Source: Pleurodeles waltl (lineage: Eukaryota; Chordata; Amphibia; Caudata; Salamandridae). From it: 64,000 nt of DNA. Where the stretch lies: assembly GCF_031143425.1 (NCBI RefSeq), contig NC_090442.1:428065776-428129775 (forward strand), in the 5' to 3' direction. The position numbers and the translations under genes are program-made. Shown one piece after another: positions 58,501 to 64,000 of the stretch (positions are counted from its first letter, which is position 1; each line of letters starts with the position of its first letter). The notes under the pieces are model-generated. The model was not told the DNA's origin. It saw nothing but the letters and a program-made list of their open reading frames with translations, and did not search any database.

Positions 58501-59086
58501 ACCACACTAAAACAGGCAGAGTTATTAACAAGTCAGTATAACAAGCCAAACACAGACTGTCTTGAACATCTCCTCCACTGATGAGCATTTACAGTGAGGG
58601 CACAAGTGAGGTGGAAACAGCCTGACAACTTGCATCTCCAGTACCAGCTGTCATGTTATCATATATGACCAGACAGCAAACAGATATGAGGATATGAATT
58701 TTCAGGAGGAGTCTGCCATAACAACTTGACTAACCATGTGCAACAGTGACAAGGTGGGTCAGGGACCGTAGATGAGACACTCTCTACAATGTATCAGGAC
58801 TCTAACTCTGTCACCAAACATAATTACATGACCATGAACTCACACATTCTACCATAACTTTGGCACCCTAAACATTTTGAGGACACAATCAGAAACATTG
58901 CCCGTCAGCCTTTGCTTAGTATAACAAAGAATAGTTGAGCTAATAACACATATGTGCACATGGTGCAAGTACCTACTCTTCTGGTGCACCACAGAGCTGT
59001 TCATACAGGGGTAGGACCTCCTCCACCAGCTTCTTCAGTTCCTCGAGTGAAAAGGCCGGGGTCCTAAATTCTGTAGGACGTGGCAT
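55571..59086 (-). pseudogene. Myb-B gene of H6
   Basis: Exon 1 (58973-59086) encodes MPRPTEFRTPAFSLEELKKL up to GAPEE; the last codon, CAG in other copies, is TAG. Exon 2 (58191-58457) has VNTHQKRIWCAIAMTVQTPG and NKRWEDLRSWAQKIAE, the Myb/SANT-like core with the RWEDLR motif, and a GTAAGT donor. Exon 3 starts near 56290 and is frameshifted. It keeps VGIPFATGTSVPAPVSHAPL and EEAIDLLRSISVGLSTIVNA, matching H4. The Ser/Thr and Lys-rich tail is missing or replaced by the G-rich minisatellite. The gene is dead by several lesions. Confidence 0.7.
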
Positions 59087-61651
59087 GATTGTTCCCAGAG
59101 GCAGTCTACAGCAGCTCAGGTTGTGGAGGTCTCGCTGGCAGCAGTATCAGGAGTCAAGTGAGCGATGATGTATGAGATGCGGTCACATATGCCACGTAAG
59201 AGACCATCACGTCGGCAGACATCACCATTGGCCCAAGACCGCCAAAGGCAGCAATGTGTTCCAATGGCAATGTCCACTGCGGCAGTCTCTGCCTACTGCC
59301 ATGAAGACTTCTGCTGGCGGTGACGTCCAGTACAGTAGGTCTGGCAGCTGCCATTTTAAGGTCCTTAGATGGTTGGAAAAGTTAGATGGCATTGATATTT
59401 TTCACAAGCCGTGAAACATGTCTACACCATAGTCTTTAGTGCTGACTTTGACCAACTATGTATAAATGTCCAGATTTAATAGACATGTTGTAATATTGAT
59501 GATATAAAAGTAATGTATCTTTAGTAACACAGTCAGCACCCTCATGGCAATTGGATAGATAGTATTTGTGCATTTTAAAGGTACAACAAAGTTAGAATGT
59601 CAATATCACAGAGGCTTTCAGTGACATCATTTTCCATTTCTAAGTCATAATTAAGGGAAGGGGATGGGATTGCAGTAGTAAGCCATTATTTCTCTGGGTA
59701 TGTGCTGTGTACTATGTTTCTACTTTATCATAAGACATGTACCAGCATTATGTGTAGCATATGTTTCGTACCACTTACAGTGGACACAATGAGTGATAGA
59801 CTTACCTTCTTATTTTCTCTCACAAAGTTACCCTGGCATGGCCAATGTACCCTCCACTAGCAGACCTGCAGACCATGGAGGATCAACGTGTCATTCAGAT
59901 CTACCGCCTGTAAAGGCAGACAATCATTGATCTCTGTTGTCAGATAGAGCCAGATTGGATGCCTAAAATTCGTCATTGAAATAGTATACCATCCATTGTA
60001 CAAGTCATGTCAGTGCTGCACTTAGTGGCCACTGTGGCCCTAACTGCAGGGATGTCCCAGACTATGTTCATTCTGGTCTTGAAGGTTGTACTGTCTGCAT
60101 TGTTGAAAGACCTGGATAGCTACATTAGATTTCCACAACGTGAAGATTTGGCTCACGTGTAGGCTGACCCATCCCATGTAGTGGGAACCATTGATGGTAC
60201 CCATGTTGCCTTGGTTCCCCCAGATGGCAATGAACTGGTGTTTCAGAACAGGAAGAACTTCCACTCATTAAATGTCCAAGTAGTCTGTTTGGCAGACCTC
60301 TACATTTAACAAGTATGTGCAAGGTACCAGGGTTCAGTCCATGATGACTTCATCATGCGGAACAGCAATATCCCACTGCTGAGGACACAACAGGACACAG
60401 AGACAGCCTGGCTGGTTGATAAGTCATATATGTGATGTGTGTCAATATCTTATGTCTGCCATCAAATGTAGGGATGTCCAAGATTTATGTTTGCACACAT
60501 TTAATGATTCTTTACATGGGATTCTGGCTACCCAAACATTCCCTGGTTGTTGACACCAGTGAGGTACCCAACCACACCAGGGTACGTCAGCTACTATGAG
60601 GCTCATGTATGGACACAGTATGTTGTGGAGCAGACTTTTGGGCTCCTAAAAGCAAAATTCTGTTGCACTGATAAGTCTGGTGGGACCATCCTCTACTCAC
60701 CAACCAAAGTTTGTCAAATCATTGTGGCCTGCTGATTGTTTCATAACCTCGCCCTGAGGCGTCAGATCCCATACAACCCAGACGAGGGGGAGTCAGCTGT
60801 TCCACCGAGTGAGAATGAAGAAATGCCAAGTGAGGATGACTTTGATGAGGAAGAAACTAGAGTTATCCATGAAGATCTCAGTACTTCAATTGACTTTAGG
60901 TATATTATTGACATAGTGGGGCATTGGGGGCTTAGAGATGTTTCCTAAGGGTCTTTGTATGAACATCAGACAGCTTGTTAGTTGCTTAGCAGCACATAGC
61001 TCAGGGGTGCATGCCCAATAGTACATGGAGTTGTAACTATTATTATGATTGTTAATGTTTGTCACAATGCACAATCAGAGTTATCGTTGTATTTTGGGCA
61101 TATCTTTATAGGTCTTTATTACCATTACCTGAATATACCTTTTGTTTTATAATTTTACTTTGCAGATTTCTTCACAATGTCATCCTTATGTGGCCATTTC
61201 TGAATTGTGTCACTGGCAGGTGGGATTAGCAAGTGAAGCGTACATGGATCAATCTAAGTACGTTATGGCATTATTTGGTGGTGTTTGTGTTCCATGCTCA
61301 GAATGTCACGACAGTGGGGTGGCAGTGATCTGTTCCACACAGAAACCTGTTTGCAATGTAATCTGGGCCCAATGGTGTCATGTGTGTGGTCTTGTGTATA
61401 TGACACATTATCATCCTGTGCAATCCATAACCTCAACCTTCTCATAGGCTTGATAATGGTACTATCTTACGTGTATGTAGCTGTCACTGTGTTTCCACAT
61501 TGCAGGCCACTGTGCATGTGTGTCAAGACTGACATAGGTGAGTATCACACCTACAAATACCAGAGCATGGTAAGTGGAAGGTTCCATGAGTGGTGACATT
61601 TGTACTGACCTCTGCCTATATTATGGGGTATGGTCATTTTGGAGGTACGGT

Positions 61652-62520
61652 ATGTGTTAGAAATGGGGTCTTTGGTTGGCAGTCAGGTTACCACCCTTCC
61701 AAGCAGAGACCCTCACTCTAGTCAGGGTAAAGGAGAATCACACTCAGTTAACCCCACTCACCCCATGGTAGCTTCGTATGAGCAGGTAGGCTTAACTTCA
61801 GAGTCTAGGTGTAAAGTACACACACAATAATACAGTGAACCACTACAAAATGACACAACACAGGTTCAGAAAAAATATTAAATATTTTATTTAAATCAAC
61901 AAGACTAAATACGATAGAAATCCACAATATACAGTTAAAAATACAAATTTAGCCCTTAAAGGCAATAAAACAGTCATCCGAGGTAAAAACACTGCAAGTT
62001 GGTAAAACACGGAATAGTAACAGAGTCGTTCATGGAGTCAGTTGACCCCCAGGTACAGTACCTTTAGAACAAGTATAAAACAGGCTGGTGCACGGAGTCA
62101 GGGAGAGCGGCTTTGCTGGATTCGAGGCAGTGTTGGTTCCAGTGCCACGTGGCAGGAGGACTGTGGTGTCGCGCAGCGGCGTTGGGTCCTCTCTACATGG
62201 CGGTGGAGGTGAGGCAGCGGCGGCGGCGGAGCCAGTACCTTGGATCCAGCAGATGCGAGTCCAGCAGAGTTGCAATGCTTCGGGGTGACCACACGGGTTC
62301 CCGATTATGTCACAGGGCTGCAGGCACAGTGATGAGTCGGAACATCACTAACTTTGGACTTACGACACTCCGATGTCAACGAAGTTAGGCAGGATCAGCA
62401 GTTGTAGCGACGTGAGGCCTACAGGGTCGTTGGGCTTTTACGAAGTCCAAAGCCTCAGGGCAGGTGGCGTTGCGGCTCCGGGGTTGCAGCGTCAGCATCA
62501 GCTCACAGGATTGTCAGATT
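61652..62520 (-). mobile_element. LTR fragment starting TGTTAGAAATGGGG
   Basis: It begins TGTTAGAAATGGGGTCTTTG at 61652, directly after CGGTATG of H6. An AATAAA signal read on the minus strand near 61885 suggests minus orientation. It resembles a long newt LTR family from memory. The other end is not clear (about 62520), and no repeat of the flanking bases is found there, so it is truncated before the Penelope sequence. Confidence 0.5.
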
Positions 62521-62631
62521 CGCACTACATTTAAAGAATCCTTTATGCTCCACTTCCAACCAATTGCATTCTTTTTCAAATGAAAAATGAATTTTAACCA
62601 ACATGTCTTTAATACTTAGTGCTTTTCTATA

Positions 62632-63640
62632 TCAAAACAAAGGCTTGGGACCAACTATAGGTCCCAAATCCACATCTTTACAGATTATTTTCCAATGTTT
62701 ACACACAATATTCTTAAGATGTCCAGTTTCTTTAGTATTTCTCATTGTCATTCTAACTGGTTCATTAGGGTCTGTTTTTCTTTTGCTAAACAGTATTTCT
62801 TCACGTTTCTTTGATTTAATTGCATCAACGTTTTTCTTAAGTATTTTCTCATTGTATCCTCTGGTCCTAAACCTTTCATATGTTTCCTTAAATTTAGCTG
62901 ATACTTCCTTATCATTGGAACAATTTCTTCTCATTCTAATAAATTCTCCCAGAGGTATACTATTAATCAATGATTTAGGATGAAAACTCTTCCCATGTAA
63001 CACACTATGACATGCAGTTTCTTTCCAAAATACTGTAGTTTAAATTTTGTCATTCTCAATGTAAACAGTAATATCTAAAAAATGTATCGATTTTCTACTA
63101 GTTTCACATGTGAATTTTAAACCTACATCATTATTGTTCAAGATCGTGAAATATCACATTAATTCTTCTTGTGACCCGTTTCAAATCACAAAAAGATCAT
63201 CAATATATCTAACCCAGAGCAACGCTTAATCAGTGAATTCTTCATTCTCTTTTCCCCATGCTATTTCTCTTTCCCACAAACCCATTACTAGGTTGGCGTA
63301 ATTTGGAGAAAATGAAAAGCCCATTGCTGTACCACATAATTGGTGATAGATCTCATGATTAAACATAAATATATTATTCTTTAAACACATATCAATCATT
63401 TCTAATAACATTTTAGAATGTTCCAACTCTGAAATATTCCATTGTTTCAAAAGATATGCACAGGCTTTTAGTCATCCTCATGATTAATAGAAGTATACAG
63501 AGAGACTACATCTAGTGTCACTAGTAAGTAGTCATTATGCCAATCCAAGTCTAACAAAATTCTCAATAAATCTCCAGAATCCTTAATATATGAGCTAAGT
63601 GTTTTAAATCTTATCTTTAGAAAAATATATCGAAGTGGAA
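62632..63640 (-). pseudogene. Penelope-like reverse transcriptase, minus copy
   Basis: From right to left the minus strand gives FKTLSSYIKDSGDLLRILLD, LLVTLDVVSLYTSINHED (RT motif with metal-binding Asp), LCGTAMGFSFSPNYANLVMG (usual MGTxxAPxYANL), WVRYIDDLFVI (YIDD), IHFLDITVYIEN, then HPKSLINSIPLGEFIRMRRN. The palm-domain blocks are thus all present in order, with stops only near 63467 and 63230 and a few shifts. It is the youngest-looking Penelope sequence here. The GIY-YIG domain is not found further left, where an LTR fragment begins. Confidence 0.8.
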
Positions 63641-64000
63641 AGAATTCCAAGAGGCCTGCGAATATTTACAATTCCGACATATACTGGCATCAAACCTGAA
63701 TTGTTTACAGAATGGGTGGAGAATAATACACAATGCTCACTCAATATGATGAGAATTCTCATTAAACATGCAAAAATAGATGTGGAAGAAATTCACACTA
63801 ACATTAAAGAATTAGAGGAATTGCTTAACAACTATGAACATAAAAGTGAACAGGTATCGTTAAGATAAGCCGTGGAGAAAAAGACTAAACAATTACGAGG
63901 ATGAGATTCAGGAGAGAAAAAAGAATAACATTTTAAGAGATGAGAGAGACTACAAATTGGGCAAAGTATACACGTTTGAAAAAAGATTTGATCAATTGAA
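63615..64000 (+). pseudogene. Penelope-like element, plus copy, N-terminal part
   Basis: Starting at the junction with the minus copy, the plus strand encodes VERIPRGLRIFTIPTYTG, TEWVENNTQCSLNMMRILIK, a charged helix, and after one stop (TAA near 63868) KRLNNYEDEIQERKKNNILR and DYKLGKVYTFEKRF. These are the N-terminal blocks of Penelope/Neptune proteins before the reverse transcriptase. It runs out of the window at the right. Two copies facing away from a shared point match the inverted-tandem insertions known for Penelope. Confidence 0.75.

Larger units (their letters stand above)
53875..60893 (+). pseudogene. HARBI1-like DDE transposase of H6
   Basis: Exon 1 (53875-53916) reads MEPELGIILLLLLA before GTAAGA; a TATAAAAGG box stands at 53832, about 40 bases upstream. 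The main exon (59828-60418) has lost most of its N-terminal frame but keeps VVGTIDGTHVALVPPDGNEL (first Asp), VQVVCLADLYI-stop and SVHDDFIMRNSNIPLL. The donor after TAWLV is AT instead of GT, and the acceptor before GDSGYP is AT instead of AG, so splicing is lost. The last exon (about 60519-60893) has DSGYPNIPWLLTPVRYPTTP, VVEQTFGLLKAKF (Glu kept) and an acidic tail, with one TGA at 60733-60735 and a late shift before QYFN. Confidence 0.8.
53549..61651 (+). mobile_element. Harbinger element H6
   Basis: The left terminus reads GGGCTATCTTACGAGTTTGG, followed by GACCGCC and GGCGG motifs. Transposase exon 1 is at 53875, Myb-B runs on the minus strand (59086 to about 55570) and the transposase main exons on the plus strand (59828-60893). 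The order matches H3, and the non-coding parts match H2 (56461-58950 with 1795-3860). The right part with Myb-A is missing: at 61652 an LTR begins, after the H2-like GGTCATTTTGGA...CGGTATG. A G-rich minisatellite fills part of intron 1. Confidence 0.7.

Overview
The window is vertebrate repeat-rich DNA, almost certainly from a salamander and most likely a newt of the Pleurodeles/Notophthalmus type. This identification is an inference. It rests on the density of PIF/Harbinger DNA transposons, Penelope-like elements, very long LTRs and short GGCCC- or GGGGT-ended MITEs, and on several LTR sequences that resemble families I remember from newt genomes. I found no host gene, rRNA, tRNA, CRISPR array or prokaryotic gene. 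Nearly every recognisable protein is a transposon protein, most of them broken.

Six Harbinger copies or fragments dominate, called H1 to H6 in order of first description. H1 (1-1794, runs off the left edge) sits inside H2 (1795-12243). H4 is an inverted 5'-truncated copy (about 22250-26039). H3 (29776 to about 39425) abuts the inverted copy H5 (about 39425-48456). H6 is at 53549-61651. Compared with each other they give one consistent three-gene plan: terminal repeat, first exon of the HARBI1-like DDE transposase, an antisense Myb/SANT-like gene (here Myb-B) lying inside the transposase's first intron, the transposase main exons, then a second, different Myb/SANT-like gene (here Myb-A) convergent with the transposase and starting beside the other terminal repeat. 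The second DNA-binding gene nested in the transposase intron is the most interesting feature. Only the Myb-A gene of H1 reads open through an in-phase splice to the window edge.

Other elements decorate this framework. A 6.3 kb LINE (40780-47069) has a 12-bp target duplication and a 5' end built of five ~125-bp tandem units; it is inserted between the two convergent genes of H5 and is itself interrupted by a 189-bp palindromic MITE. A 2981-bp solo LTR (35200-38180, duplication CCATG) splits the Myb-A exon of H3, and a 763-bp solo LTR (10161-10923, duplication GTTAT) lies in H2. A third long LTR occupies 12466-14338 on the minus strand.

Penelope-like elements occur at 8.3-9.7 kb (GIY-YIG fragment, fold-back repeat and a degenerate hammerhead-ribozyme-like motif), at 20.4-21.7 kb, and as a head-to-head pair at 62.6-64.0 kb. 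A hAT transposase relic lies at 17.0-18.2 kb, and a Ty3/Gypsy RNase H plus integrase fragment at 49.9-50.9 kb. Tandem arrays lie at 18.9-19.4 kb (~105-bp unit) and 54.4-55.6 kb (G-rich). The stretches 14.4-16.9, 19.4-20.4, 26.0-28.8 and 50.9-53.5 kb hold nothing I can identify securely.

Layering gives a partial order of events: H2 predates H1; H3 and H5 predate the solo LTR and the LINE inserted in them; the LINE predates its MITE.
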